In this document: piece after piece, positions 54,352-63,864 of the stretch
Layout: the number at the start of each line of letters is the position of its first letter
How positions within the stretch are numbered: position 1 is the first letter of the stretch
Assembly (NCBI GenBank): GCA_030432875.1
Contig: JAUILP010000005.1
Location: forward strand, 1-64,000
Source: Oligoflexia bacterium
GTDB taxonomy: Bacteria; Bdellovibrionota_B; Oligoflexia; Oligoflexales; JAGOVF01
DNA: 64,000 nucleotides
Reading direction: 5' to 3'
The notes under the pieces: model-generated
The model's input: the letters and a program-made list of their open reading frames with translations, nothing else
Databases searched by the model: none
What the model was told of the DNA's origin: nothing
Made by a program: the position numbers and the translations under genes

Positions 54352-55104
54352 TTATCCGGTTTCTTTTTTATCGCGCTGAATATTTTCAGGCAAATCACCT
54401 AAATCCCAAGAACTAAGTTCAAATTCTTTTATCAAACCTTCACAATGCCTAATGCCATTTTGTTTTGAAATTCCAGCGAATTGGCCATGATGAATAATCG
54501 CTTCGAGCTGGACATAGGCCTGTTCCAAGTCATCGTTGATGATAAAATAGTCATACAAATATGATTTCATAAGCTCCATTTTTGCTGTGCGCAGACGCCT
54601 TTGCTGCGCTTCAATTGAGTCCGTACCCCGCCCGGTAAGTCGCGTCCGTAGGACTTCTAGGGAAGGAGGGACAATAAATATGCTTTTTGTCGCGATTAAT
54701 GTTGATTTTGCTTTTTCCCAGCCTTGTACATCAATTTCAAGAACGACTTTTTTCCCCTCGTGTACGAGTTTTCTCAGTTCACGAAAGCTTGTACCATAGT
54801 AATTGCCAAATACTTGTGCGTATTCTAAAAGCTCACCCTTGTTAATCATGGCTTCAAAGCTTGGAATGTCCAAAAAATAATAGTCGTAAGCTTCTTTTTC
54901 GCCACTGCGCATGGGGCGAGTTGTATGACTTGTAGCCATAACTATGTCGCTATGGTCACGCATAAGTCTTCGATTTAATGTGGTTTTTCCTGTTCCTGAT
55001 GGAGCGGACACCACAAACAAAGACTGGGTGACTTCAAAATCTATCTTGGGAATTGTCTTCATACGGTATGAGTTTCTCTCTTGGGGGGCGAGAAGTTTGT
55101 ACAC
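54352..55104 (-). CDS. gmk: Guanylate kinase
   Basis: 250 residues, about 40 longer than E. coli Gmk because of a ~25-residue N-terminal extension and a longer tail. Phosphorylates GMP to GDP. P-loop 'SAPSGTGKTT' at about 33-42, GMP-binding 'SHTTRPMRSGEKEAYDYYF' and 'LEYAQVFGNYYGTS', and 'KVVLEIDVQGWEKAK'. It precedes the Rel/SpoT gene; linking GMP/GDP supply and (p)ppGpp control is the known common arrangement. Confidence 0.9.
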   Translation of the reverse strand: MYKLLAPQERNSYRMKTIPKIDFEVTQSLFVVSAPSGTGKTTLNRRLMRDHSDIVMATSHTTRPMRSGEKEAYDYYFLDIPSFEAMINKGELLEYAQVFGNYYGTSFRELRKLVHEGKKVVLEIDVQGWEKAKSTLIATKSIFIVPPSLEVLRTRLTGRGTDSIEAQQRRLRTAKMELMKSYLYDYFIINDDLEQAYVQLEAIIHHGQFAGISKQNGIRHCEGLIKEFELSSWDLGDLPENIQRDKKETG

Positions 55105-55469
55105 TTATTTTATTTTATCGTTAAGCCCACCTTTGGTCTAGCACTTACTTATTCTAAAATCTTTTGATGCATCTTAGGGGCTTAATATTCCTATTTTTAA
55201 GGTTATTTGAGAAAAGATTTCTAACTTGCAAAAAATGAATATTTTTACGGTGCGAAATTTTTATTAAGTCATCTATCAAAACATTAGCCCTTGATCACAG
55301 AAGGCGGCGTCCAAATTTTAGGAATGCGGATTTCAATCCATCAAGAATAAAAGTCGCAAAACCACAATATTTTGGAAATTGTTTTTATTTGAACCCCAAT
55401 ATTTGCTAAAGTCATATAAGTTTCAAAAGAGTAGCAATCTTTAGGTATCACAATAGGATAAGTGTTTCT
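55105..55469. other. Intergenic region between gmk and the protease gene
   Basis: About 365 AT-rich bases between divergent genes. It must hold promoters for both, but no pair of -35/-10 boxes with normal spacing stands out. No gene or repeat seen. Confidence 0.3.
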
Positions 55470-57335
55470 ATGATCAAACACCCTAGATTTTTTGTAAATA
55501 CTTTTAATGCCACGCTCCTTGTGCTGGGTTTAATGGGCTGTGGTTCCTACGAAGACATCCCACATACCCAGAGCCAAGGTTATCCAGTAAAAGATGACCT
55601 GAGTGATATTGACCAGGACCCTATTGTTACGATAGAGGATGCTAGGCAGCTTGGGGTAGAGACTGAGGATGTGAGTTATATCGTTGCCTTCAAAGATGAA
55701 AGACCCCTTCAAAGTGCGCCATTCGCATCTTTTTTTAGCGAAGTTTCTTATTATTTTTCAGGGCTTATCAGTCAGGGGCCTGGTAGCGATCCCCGTGTCA
55801 AAGACTTTCGGGTTATATCGGGAATTGATGCGGCGATTCCGGGGCGCAGCTTGATTCCCCCGACATCCCTCGAACGCCCGAGTCACGTCATTCCCCTATT
55901 TTGGGGGCAGGAGTCTCTAGCCATCGCGCAAACAGTGCTGACGCGCGTAAGTTTTTATGGTGAGGCTGAAGCAGAAGAGGTTCTTAAAGAATGGCTGGTC
56001 GCAGGAAAAATCCACTTTGCCGAACCCAATTCCGTTAGTGACCCGGCAAGTTTATTTGGTGAATATATCGATGCGTATGGGGGAAGTGGAGATAGTGGCC
56101 TCTTTTCAAATCTTTGGTGGCTAAAAGAAATCAAACTGTTAGAAGCTTATCAGTATTTAGATAGCCAAGGCATGGGTAGTGATAGTTTAAACAACCCTCC
56201 TGTTATCGCTGTCCTCGATAGTGGTTTAGATTATTTGCATCCGAGTATGGAAGGCCGCGTTTGGAAAAATGAGCGTAATGTGGGGCGTTCGAGCTGTGTT
56301 GGTGATGTTTACGGCTGCAATACAACCGTAACCAAGAAGGGTTCTTTAGGGACGGGTGATGTGCATCCCTATAAAACGTCGAAGCCAGGTCAGCAGTGCC
56401 CACCTGATGCTGATTTAGGAACCTGTAGTCACGGGACACATGTTGCCGGTATTATTGCGGCCAACCCCAATACTAACAGCGGGTTTGCTGGAGTATGTCC
56501 TGTGTGTCTCATCATGGTTCTCAGAGTTGTCAGTGAAAAAACAGGAAAAATTCCTGATGAAGCTTTGCTCAACGCCTATAAGTATGTCTCGCTCTTTAAG
56601 AAAAACAACGAAAACGTTGTGCGCATCATCAATTCATCTTTTGGCAAATTTCAGCGTTCCCGTGCGGTGGGGATGATGATTCGTCTTCTCAAAGAATCAG
56701 GAACTGGGGTCTTAGTTGTGGCTGCAGCGGGTAACGAAGATACCTCAAAACGATCTTATCCGGCAGCCTTTTCAGATGTGGTGGCTGTTTCGGCGATCGA
56801 ATCCAACATAAAGAAGGCAGCTTATTCTAATTTTGGCCCCTGGGTCGATATTGCTTCGCCTGGTGGTCCCATTACCTCCCTAGGTCCTGGTGGGGTCACC
56901 TTTTTGTCCCCAGGAACATCAATGGCCTCGCCGTTTGTCGCAGGCATTGCGGGGCTCGTGCTCGCGATGAATCCGGCAATAAATGCTGTAGATCTCAAAG
57001 ATATTTTGGTAAACTCCGCAGACGGAGAAAGGCTCTATAGCGCTGAAACGGCAAGCGGCTATAATTTAGCCTATTTCCCTAAGCTTAAAGGGCTGTCGCA
57101 GCGTCAGCCTTTGCTCGGTGGCGGTCTTCTGGATGCTGAAAATGCGATTAAAGGCAGCAAGGGTTCAGCAAAACTCGCGAAAAGCTCTGATCGGGTCAAC
57201 AGTGGCTGCGGAGTGATTGCTATGGACAGATCAGGGACACCCGTTGTCGGCTGGTCCTTCTGGGCAATCTTTTTTATGCCGTTATTTTTTGTTTTTCGGG
57301 GAACGATTAAAAAATACACCAAAAATCTTTCTTAA
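55470..57335 (+). CDS. Subtilisin-like (S8) serine protease lipoprotein with C-terminal membrane segment
   Basis: 621 residues. Lipoprotein signal ending in LMGC (about 21-24), a ~220-residue pro/N-terminal part, then the peptidase S8 domain: Asp in 'VIAVLDSGLDYLHP' (250), His in 'CSHGTHVAGIIA' (321), oxyanion Asn in 'AAAGNED' (422) and Ser in 'PGTSMASP' (484). All catalytic residues are present. At the C-terminus a Cys-containing 'SGCGVIAMD' is followed by a transmembrane helix (WSFWAIFFMPLFFVF) and a basic tail, a tripartite layout like rhombosortase- or exosortase-type sorting signals. The next gene starts 33 bases on. Confidence 0.85.
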   Translation: MIKHPRFFVNTFNATLLVLGLMGCGSYEDIPHTQSQGYPVKDDLSDIDQDPIVTIEDARQLGVETEDVSYIVAFKDERPLQSAPFASFFSEVSYYFSGLISQGPGSDPRVKDFRVISGIDAAIPGRSLIPPTSLERPSHVIPLFWGQESLAIAQTVLTRVSFYGEAEAEEVLKEWLVAGKIHFAEPNSVSDPASLFGEYIDAYGGSGDSGLFSNLWWLKEIKLLEAYQYLDSQGMGSDSLNNPPVIAVLDSGLDYLHPSMEGRVWKNERNVGRSSCVGDVYGCNTTVTKKGSLGTGDVHPYKTSKPGQQCPPDADLGTCSHGTHVAGIIAANPNTNSGFAGVCPVCLIMVLRVVSEKTGKIPDEALLNAYKYVSLFKKNNENVVRIINSSFGKFQRSRAVGMMIRLLKESGTGVLVVAAAGNEDTSKRSYPAAFSDVVAVSAIESNIKKAAYSNFGPWVDIASPGGPITSLGPGGVTFLSPGTSMASPFVAGIAGLVLAMNPAINAVDLKDILVNSADGERLYSAETASGYNLAYFPKLKGLSQRQPLLGGGLLDAENAIKGSKGSAKLAKSSDRVNSGCGVIAMDRSGTPVVGWSFWAIFFMPLFFVFRGTIKKYTKNLS

Positions 57336-57368
57336 CCCCATCTCAAATATTTTGGAGGTAAGCTCTTT

Positions 57369-59165
57369 ATGGCCCGTGCTCTTGAACGCGTTCCGGCGCA
57401 TCTGCAAAAATATATCACAACGCAAAATTATGACCAATACACCTCTCGTGATCAAGCTGCCTGGCGCTATATCATGCGGCAGTCCTGCGATTTTTTTAAG
57501 GATAAGGCTGTACCTAATTACTTGGCCGGACTAAAGAGAACCGGCATTTCTCTCACACGAATTCCAAATATTGAAAATATGGACAAAGCTCTCAACGCCA
57601 TGGGGTGGGGTGCTGTCGTCGTGCGCGGATTCATCCCGCCAAGTGCCTTTATGGAACTCCAGGCACTGCGCCTCCTGCCCATTGCCACGGATATGCGAAC
57701 GGTAGAACACCTCGGTTATACACCAGCTCCTGACATTGTGCATGAAGCTGCTGGCCATGCTCCCATCCTAGCCGATGAGCAGTATAGCGACTATCTGACA
57801 AAATATGCCAAACTAGCACATCGGGCGATTTATGCTAAACACGATGTTGATATTTATGAAGCGATCAGAAAGCTTTCGGATCTCAAGGAAAATCCAGATG
57901 CGACAGCGAAGGAAATTGTTGCTGCTGAGGCAGAGCTTTCTAAAGCGACAGCTGCCATTTCTTATGTTTCGGAAGCTGCAAAAATTGCCCGTATGTATTG
58001 GTGGACCGTAGAATATGGCCTTATGGGAAGCCTGACAGATCCTAAAATATACGGGGCGGGACTACTTTCGAGTGTAGCAGAAAGCCAGTATTGTTTGACC
58101 GATGCGGTTAAAAAAATTCCACTTTCTATCGATGTTATTAATTATAGTTATGACATAACCGAGCCTCAACCTCAGCTCTTTGTCGCCCGAGACTTTAATC
58201 ATCTGAGTGAGGTTCTCGGAGAATTAGAACAGTGCCTTAGCTATGCCATTGGCGGTACTTATGCCCTAGACCAGGTGATCAAGGCTGGAACTGTTACGAC
58301 AGTGAAATTTGAAAATGGTTTAAGTATCAGTGGCAATTTAAGCGTGTGTTTGCTGGATTCTGAGAAAAACCCTGAATTCGTCCGCTATACAGGCCCTGTG
58401 CAACTGGGCTGCCAAGACAAACTTTTACCTGGCCAAGGTATTACTCGACATAATGCCGGATTTTCGTCGCCGCTGGGTCGTCTAAAATCCCTTTCAGATC
58501 GGCCCTTTTCTCAAGTGGATGATAAGTCACTCAGAGAGCTTAATATTATTGAAGGAAACCCAATTGAAATGGATTATGTTTCTGGGTTTAAAGTTAAAGG
58601 GCATCTCGCTAAAATAGAGCGAGGCGTGGGCGGTGCGCTCCTCTACATGACTTTGCACAATGCGTCGGTCACGCGTGGAGCTGAGGTTTTTTACGAGCCA
58701 GAGTGGGGAGATTTTGATCTTGCCATAGGGGAACAGGTGGTTTCAGCATTCGGCGGTCCCGTCGATCAGGAAGATTTCTCCGAAGAAGTCAACTTTGGTC
58801 AGGCTTCTACTCAACCGGGGCGAAGCACGCCCTACTCCCTGCGCGATAAGAAAATTATCTCTTATTATGAGCAGATGCGTGACTGGCGTGAGCAGAAAGA
58901 ATTGCCGTCGATTCCTGAGCTTCATAAATTTGTTGAGGAGATACAAAAAACTAAGGCGGATGAATGGCTTCTTTTCTTAGAAATAATCGAACTGTTGGCG
59001 CTGCGTACCGATATAGAGTCTCATCAGTTAGGCGAATCCATTAAAAACCATCTGATGAAATTAGCTCGCACCGATAAAGAAGTCGGAAATCTCATAGCAA
59101 GAGGCATAGAACTCAGCGTTAAAGCTGACCAAGTTTTTACTTCTCAGGGCAATTCTTTTTATTAA
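57369..59165 (+). CDS. Aromatic amino acid hydroxylase (phenylalanine 4-hydroxylase-like), long form
   Basis: 598 residues; GGAGG lies before the ATG. Pterin- and iron-dependent hydroxylation of an aromatic amino acid, most likely Phe to Tyr. Iron ligands are His125 and His130 ('VHEAAGHAPIL') and Glu215 ('WWTVEYGLMG'). The catalytic domain fills the first ~300 residues; the remaining ~290 form an extra domain with no match I recognise ('GPVQLGCQDKLLPGQGI', 'HNASVTRGAEVFYEPEWGDFD'). Simple bacterial enzymes are about 260-300 residues, but similar long forms are known in several phyla. No pterin recycling gene is adjacent. Confidence 0.85.
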   Translation: MARALERVPAHLQKYITTQNYDQYTSRDQAAWRYIMRQSCDFFKDKAVPNYLAGLKRTGISLTRIPNIENMDKALNAMGWGAVVVRGFIPPSAFMELQALRLLPIATDMRTVEHLGYTPAPDIVHEAAGHAPILADEQYSDYLTKYAKLAHRAIYAKHDVDIYEAIRKLSDLKENPDATAKEIVAAEAELSKATAAISYVSEAAKIARMYWWTVEYGLMGSLTDPKIYGAGLLSSVAESQYCLTDAVKKIPLSIDVINYSYDITEPQPQLFVARDFNHLSEVLGELEQCLSYAIGGTYALDQVIKAGTVTTVKFENGLSISGNLSVCLLDSEKNPEFVRYTGPVQLGCQDKLLPGQGITRHNAGFSSPLGRLKSLSDRPFSQVDDKSLRELNIIEGNPIEMDYVSGFKVKGHLAKIERGVGGALLYMTLHNASVTRGAEVFYEPEWGDFDLAIGEQVVSAFGGPVDQEDFSEEVNFGQASTQPGRSTPYSLRDKKIISYYEQMRDWREQKELPSIPELHKFVEEIQKTKADEWLLFLEIIELLALRTDIESHQLGESIKNHLMKLARTDKEVGNLIARGIELSVKADQVFTSQGNSFY

Positions 59166-59211
59166 TGCAAAGTATATCCCCTAATTTTTTAAATTTTTCG
59201 AGAGGAAATCC

Positions 59212-59724
59212 ATGAACTATCAAGTTGTACTTCAGCAAATGATCAAAATGTTACAAAATTTGTCTGGTTTTTTAGATAAAGGCGCGGAGTTTGCTAACGC
59301 AAAAAAATTTGATGTGAGTGTTCTTTTAACGTCAAGATTGGCGCCCGATCAATTCCCGCTCATGCGCCAAATTCAAATTGCCTGTGATGTAGCCAAATTT
59401 GCTACAGCACGCCTGAGTAACCAGGAAAATGAAGCGCCACGTCATCCCGACACGGAGGCGTCTCTTGCAGATATCAAAACGCGCATAGAAAGCACTATTG
59501 GGTATTTGAAAACGTGTCAGCAAAATGACTTTGGCGGTGCTAAAGAACTAAAGATTTCTAAACCACGATGGGAAGGCAAGTATTTAACAGGAGAAGAATT
59601 CCTAGTGCAATATGTCCTCCCTAATTTTTATTTTCATATTACAACTGCTTATGCGATTATCCGGCATAACGGAGTTGATCTCGGTAAAAAAGACTACTTA
59701 GGTGATTTGCCTTATAAAAACTAG
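59212..59724 (+). CDS. DUF1993-family protein
   Basis: 170 residues; AGAGGA before the ATG. It shows the DUF1993 helical-bundle pattern: 'MIKMLQNLSGFLDKGAEFA', 'LTSRLAPDQFPLMRQIQIACDVAKFATARLS' and 'PNFYFHITTAYAIIRHNGVDLGKKDYLGDLP', related to DinB-like bundles. In this family two or three His could bind metal, but the function is unknown. It follows the hydroxylase by 46 bases and may be its transcript partner. Confidence 0.75.
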   Translation: MNYQVVLQQMIKMLQNLSGFLDKGAEFANAKKFDVSVLLTSRLAPDQFPLMRQIQIACDVAKFATARLSNQENEAPRHPDTEASLADIKTRIESTIGYLKTCQQNDFGGAKELKISKPRWEGKYLTGEEFLVQYVLPNFYFHITTAYAIIRHNGVDLGKKDYLGDLPYKN

Positions 59725-59747
59725 ATTTGCGTGCCATTTTAAGCTTT

Positions 59748-59772
59748 AAAGCCCCTAAAGTCCTAGGGGTTT
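59748..59772 (+). terminator. Hairpin after the DUF1993 gene
   Basis: AAAGCCCCTA pairs with TAGGGGTTT (one G-T pair, small bulge) around a 6-base loop, 23 bases after the stop. Preceded on the left by AAATTAA-type A/T and followed by TTATA; may work in both directions. Confidence 0.5.
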
Positions 59773-59995
59773 ATACCTGTGTCTGTGATTTTCTTTATGA
59801 GTCACCGTGACTTGCCCAAAAAACCGCAGCGTTATCCCCCCTCATTCAATTGAATACATCAGAATACGCTTTCTTTGCCTCAGCTATTGGTCATTGACCT
59901 CATAATTCCGATATAAAGATATTGGGTTCGCACGGTAATAAGAAAATAAACTGATTAGCAGAAGATAAAACAGTCTACACTAACCAACAGAGGGA

Positions 59996-60934
59996 ATGAA
60001 AATGAACAAGGTAAAACTCATCACGGCACTAACATTGTTCTCAGGCTTGCTTGCTTGCGGCATCACGGAAAAAAAATTAGAGGATAAAAGAACATCGGAA
60101 GCTTCTGGAGATGATCAGGCCATAAAGGAAAAGCAGGTCCTGTTATCATCATATCTTCAGGATGTTGAAGTAACCGGAAGTACCTCAAATTTTTCAGGTG
60201 AATGCTCGGTAGAACCCAGCCCAATAGAGCCCTCCGAGGGGCAGGGTTGCGCCTGCACGCGTGAAATCTTTGCTAGCGGGATACAAAATGATTGCTATTG
60301 TACAGGATCGTCTGGCGCCGGAGCAGGCGACAATGATCAAATCGAGGTTGGCAGTGAAAATATTGAGGGTTCCGAAACAACCATCATTTCATATGAAGGG
60401 GATGCAGTTGATTTGCCTGTAGCTATAAATACAATTGGTAGCGAAGATGCACGTTGTGCGGACGATGTGGTTGTCTTTGAAAGCCCCGAGAGCGGAGAAA
60501 ATATAGCAGGGGGAGACGAAATTTTTCGCTGTGCTAAGCCCATAACTGTGGTACCAAAGCAGGTGGTAAAGCCGACTAAAAAACACAGATTTCCTATGCC
60601 AGAGCCGATCACCTGTGGGGTATTTGATCACAAAGACCTAGCACTATGCGGTTTAGATTCAGGTGATTTCAAGATTAGGGATTTGACCAATAAAGAGTTT
60701 AAAAAATATAAGGAGCTGTGCTTATATTTAAGCTGTGATCTCATTCCCGATATTTATGCTTCAACCAAAGTTTATAGTGAAGCCCAAAATGATACGGCAG
60801 TTTCCATCAAACATAAAAAAATATCAGCATCCTGGCAGTGCTATCAATTTAATCCCTTTGACGAAGTTAATGATGGAGAGCGCCCTGCGCCTATACTTGT
60901 GTCTGCAGATGAAGGTGCGATTTACAGTCAGTAA
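59996..60934 (+). CDS. Cysteine-rich predicted lipoprotein
   Basis: 312 residues. Lipobox LLAC at about residues 18-21. The mature protein is acidic and Ser/Glu-rich first, then contains 'GECSVEPSP', 'GQGCACTREIF', 'NDCYCTGSSG', 'ARCADDVV', 'FRCAKP', 'ITCGVFD', 'LALCGLDSG' and 'LCLYLSCDLI', i.e. at least ten cysteines spread over the chain. No domain recognised. Two ATGs at the start are two codons apart. Convergent with the maf gene. Confidence 0.65.
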   Translation: MKMNKVKLITALTLFSGLLACGITEKKLEDKRTSEASGDDQAIKEKQVLLSSYLQDVEVTGSTSNFSGECSVEPSPIEPSEGQGCACTREIFASGIQNDCYCTGSSGAGAGDNDQIEVGSENIEGSETTIISYEGDAVDLPVAINTIGSEDARCADDVVVFESPESGENIAGGDEIFRCAKPITVVPKQVVKPTKKHRFPMPEPITCGVFDHKDLALCGLDSGDFKIRDLTNKEFKKYKELCLYLSCDLIPDIYASTKVYSEAQNDTAVSIKHKKISASWQCYQFNPFDEVNDGERPAPILVSADEGAIYSQ

Positions 60935-60999
60935 TATAAATGCGCAGCAAAGGCATGGCCAGTATATCGGTAGCGGTATGCTGGCATTTGTGATTCGGA

Positions 61000-61644
61000 C
61001 TAAATTTTTTCAAATAAATCTAGGTTTATCTGCCAAGGCCCCTGAGCATTGCTTAAGATATTTATCCCCATGATTCTAAAGAATGTGAGAAGGGTAAATA
61101 CAGGCAATCCTATAACGGCTGTTTCATCTCCTACAATTTCGTTAAAGAGATAGCGGCCTCTGCCTTCAAATTTATAAGAGCCGACTGAGCCTTGCCATTC
61201 TCCCAGGGATAAATAGTCAGCAATTTCAGTATCAGTAAGGTCATTCATGGTGAGCGTTACCATGCTCGTCAAATCTTTCGTGAAGGTCACTCCAGTCGTA
61301 CGGTCAAAAAGGCACAATACAAGACCGTTGTGGAGGTGGTGTGTTTTCCCACTGAGCTGCGAGAGAACGCGCGACGCATCTTCTAAAGAGTGGCATTTAT
61401 CCTGAGAAGTTCCTCCTATGTCACAGACTTGATCGGCACCAATGATGAGACTTCCAGGAAATCGCTGGCTCAAGCTCTTTGCTTTCGCTTCTGCTCGAAG
61501 GTAAGCAAGCACCGGGGGAAGAGGGTGCGTTACTAATTTTTCATCGATATCAGGAGGTATGGCACTAAATTTTAAACCTGTGTTTTCTAACAGCTGTTTT
61601 CGGTACGGGGAACTAGAACCAAGAATAATTTTGCTTATTTGCAT
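61000..61644 (-). CDS. Maf-family nucleotide pyrophosphatase, YceF type
   Basis: 214 residues. Maf house-cleaning enzymes hydrolyse modified or canonical nucleoside triphosphates. Starts 'KIILGSSSPYRKQLLENTGLKFSAIPPDIDE' (the SxSxxR nucleotide site) and has the catalytic 'IIGADQVCD' (about 68-76), 'SLEDASRVLSQLSGKTHHLHNGL' and 'VGSYKFEGRGRYLFNEIVGDETAVIGLP'. The DQVC form and lack of the (Tyr/Lys) tail motif of YhdE point to the m7GTP pyrophosphatase (YceF) group. Confidence 0.85.
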   Translation of the reverse strand: MQISKIILGSSSPYRKQLLENTGLKFSAIPPDIDEKLVTHPLPPVLAYLRAEAKAKSLSQRFPGSLIIGADQVCDIGGTSQDKCHSLEDASRVLSQLSGKTHHLHNGLVLCLFDRTTGVTFTKDLTSMVTLTMNDLTDTEIADYLSLGEWQGSVGSYKFEGRGRYLFNEIVGDETAVIGLPVFTLLTFFRIMGINILSNAQGPWQINLDLFEKI

Positions 61645-62040
61645 ATTTCTGTTTCCTTCAAAATGGAGAGCTAATGGTGCCCATAGGCTTAGTATGAACC
61701 CAAAGTGATCCTTGAGGTATACTATGTCGCTCCTAGAGGGTTCGCTATTAAAAATTAATTCGTCCGTCCCATAGGACTAAACCCAGATTAAGTTTGAGAA
61801 GATTGGTTAAGCTGCGAATAATCAGCATAATATCAATATATAACAATAGCTTATAAACCCTGTGGTTTACGGGTAATGGGTGCCAAACTGTAAAAAACCA
61901 TATCTCGGAGCCGGGGAGGCTAACATAGAAATTAATCAACTGAGCGAATTTGTATGTTCCAAAAAATCAATTGGAGATTGTAAAAAACTTAGCTAAAATC
62001 TGCGATATTTTAATCCTATAGGTAAAAGGAAAAATTTTTA
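61645..62040. other. Divergent intergenic region
   Basis: About 396 bases with a good rightward promoter (listed). A minus-strand open frame inside it (to about 61939) is AT-driven and has no ribosome site or family likeness. Otherwise nothing seen. Confidence 0.3.
61971..61999 (+). promoter_or_regulatory. Promoter of the SEC-C gene
   Basis: TTGGAG (61971-61976), a 17-base spacer and TAAAAT (61994-61999), giving a leader of about 35 bases before the ATG at 62041, which has AAAAGGA upstream. Confidence 0.4.
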
Positions 62041-63864
62041 ATGCCCGGAAGAAATGATCCATGCCCATGCGGGTCCGGTAAAAAATTTAAGAAGTGTTGT
62101 CTTAAGTCAGTTGTTGAATTTGATTTATATGATAGCTGGAGGGAGGTTGAAGGAGGCCTCATTCCTAAACTCCTCCGCTTTGCGAGAGAAAATTTTGGGG
62201 AAGAAGATTTGCGAGAAGTGGCCTGGAGCGCCTGGATAAACAAGCCTTCTATTTTTGAATTTGAGGAGGAAGTTGAGTCACAAATTTACCTACCGTGGTA
62301 TCTTTTCACTGCCCAAAGACCAGTAAAACAAGGTGGAAAATTAGAAAATCCAGCAAAAGCAATGCAACTTGATCGAAAAGCTTCCTATTTATCTGGCGAT
62401 GAGAAAAAGTTGTTAGAGGCAACAAACCTTTCTCCCTTCACTTTTTATACGGTGAAAAGTATAGAAAAAGGACATAGTTTTGTCGCTTACGATTTATTGC
62501 GGCAAGAAGATTTTGATATTAGGGAAAAGCAGGCAACACAGATTCTTAATACTGGATATCTATTATTTGGTAGGCATGTATCCATAAATGGAATTTCGTT
62601 TATGATGGGCATGTCTCCCCATGTATTTGAAGATGAGAAATTCATTGAGGTTATGAAACTTCGGAGAGAACTGTTAAAGTTTCATGGTGTGGATCATCTC
62701 AGGCTCAGTGAGCTGAATGGTTCTCAGGATCGCATTATATCCTTGTACCTAGAGATCCGCGATCAAGTTATAAATTCACCTCCAGGTAGATTAACCAATA
62801 CTGATGGTGATGATTTTTTGCCACAAAAACTACACTTTCAGTCAAAGGAAGATATCAGTACCGTATTTTATAAGCTTTTTGATTTGGCTACCGGTGCTAA
62901 CAAACGAAGATTACTCGAAGGCCTAGAGGTAGATGCTCAGGGAAAAATTGTCCGAGCATGCCTTCCCTGGCTAAGGAGAGGCAATGCCAAATACAAGACA
63001 TGGCATAACACGGTATTAGGAAATATTGAAATTATGCCCAGAAAAATAGTCATAGAAGTTAATTCAAATAATAGAGCTGAGTGTATTCGCCAAGAAGTAG
63101 AGCGTAGACTTGGTGAGACAATAAGCTATCAAACAAAGCTCATTGAGCCCGTTGATCATATTCTTAAAGAAAAAAATTTTAAAAAAAATCTCGCACTCGA
63201 TACTCAGCTTAGAAATATCAATATCGATAATGAGTCCAAACGGAAGCTTGAGAAAAGGAATATGGACATGCATTGGCGAGAATGGCTCGTCTCTCCTCTT
63301 GAATGTCTTGAATTTAGAACTCCGGAAGAGGCAGTTAAAGATGATGAGGGGCGTGAGTTGCTTGAAGCTCTCTTGGTGTCTATGGAAGTAAAGTCGCGGC
63401 ATGATCCTAGCGCCCAGGGCCCTGATATTTCTTCTCTTCGTGAGTCGCTTGGGCTGAGCCGCCAGAAAAAGGCATCTTCAGTTGAACCCCACGATGTAAA
63501 ATGTGGTCGTGCTGTATCCGAAGTTTTTCTAGAGTACATTGAACCGATCCTCGAGGAACTAGGTGATGATATAGGTGATATGAAATCGCGAGAAATCAAT
63601 GAATTTTTAAAACTTCCGGTGCTGACCTGGAACTTTTCCACAAAAGTTTCGGGAAAAACTAATGATGATTCTTTTATAAAGAGAGAATATCAAAATTTAT
63701 TGGCACATTTTTCAGAGGATGAGAAAGAATACTTGAATTTCCTCATAGAAAGGAAAAAATATGGTTTTTCTCAATATAAATATCTCATTAGAGATGTGAA
63801 ATTTAGAAAACAGCGAGATGGTCAAATTATTTGTAAGGCTGAGGCAATAATGGAAGTTGTATGA
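62041..63864 (+). CDS. SEC-C zinc-motif protein of unknown function
   Basis: 607 residues. Residues 6-20 are a SEC-C zinc motif (DPCPCGSGKKFKKCC: C-x-C-x8-C-C), here at the N-terminus rather than as the usual C-terminal tail. The rest is charged and helical with 'EEEVESQIYLPWYLFTAQRPVKQ', 'NTGYLLFGRHVSINGISFMMG' and 'LGNIEIMPRKIVIEVNSNNRAECIRQEVERRLG', and ends in a basic region. I recognise no catalytic domain. SEC-C modules bind zinc and often protein partners (SecA, Dps-type), so this could be an adaptor. A likely promoter lies just upstream. Confidence 0.72.
   Translation: MPGRNDPCPCGSGKKFKKCCLKSVVEFDLYDSWREVEGGLIPKLLRFARENFGEEDLREVAWSAWINKPSIFEFEEEVESQIYLPWYLFTAQRPVKQGGKLENPAKAMQLDRKASYLSGDEKKLLEATNLSPFTFYTVKSIEKGHSFVAYDLLRQEDFDIREKQATQILNTGYLLFGRHVSINGISFMMGMSPHVFEDEKFIEVMKLRRELLKFHGVDHLRLSELNGSQDRIISLYLEIRDQVINSPPGRLTNTDGDDFLPQKLHFQSKEDISTVFYKLFDLATGANKRRLLEGLEVDAQGKIVRACLPWLRRGNAKYKTWHNTVLGNIEIMPRKIVIEVNSNNRAECIRQEVERRLGETISYQTKLIEPVDHILKEKNFKKNLALDTQLRNINIDNESKRKLEKRNMDMHWREWLVSPLECLEFRTPEEAVKDDEGRELLEALLVSMEVKSRHDPSAQGPDISSLRESLGLSRQKKASSVEPHDVKCGRAVSEVFLEYIEPILEELGDDIGDMKSREINEFLKLPVLTWNFSTKVSGKTNDDSFIKREYQNLLAHFSEDEKEYLNFLIERKKYGFSQYKYLIRDVKFRKQRDGQIICKAEAIMEVV

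Noticed and set aside
61748-61939. 63-codon minus-strand ORF
   Set aside because: AT-rich intergenic frame, no ribosome site, no family likeness, and the region contains the promoter for the SEC-C gene.
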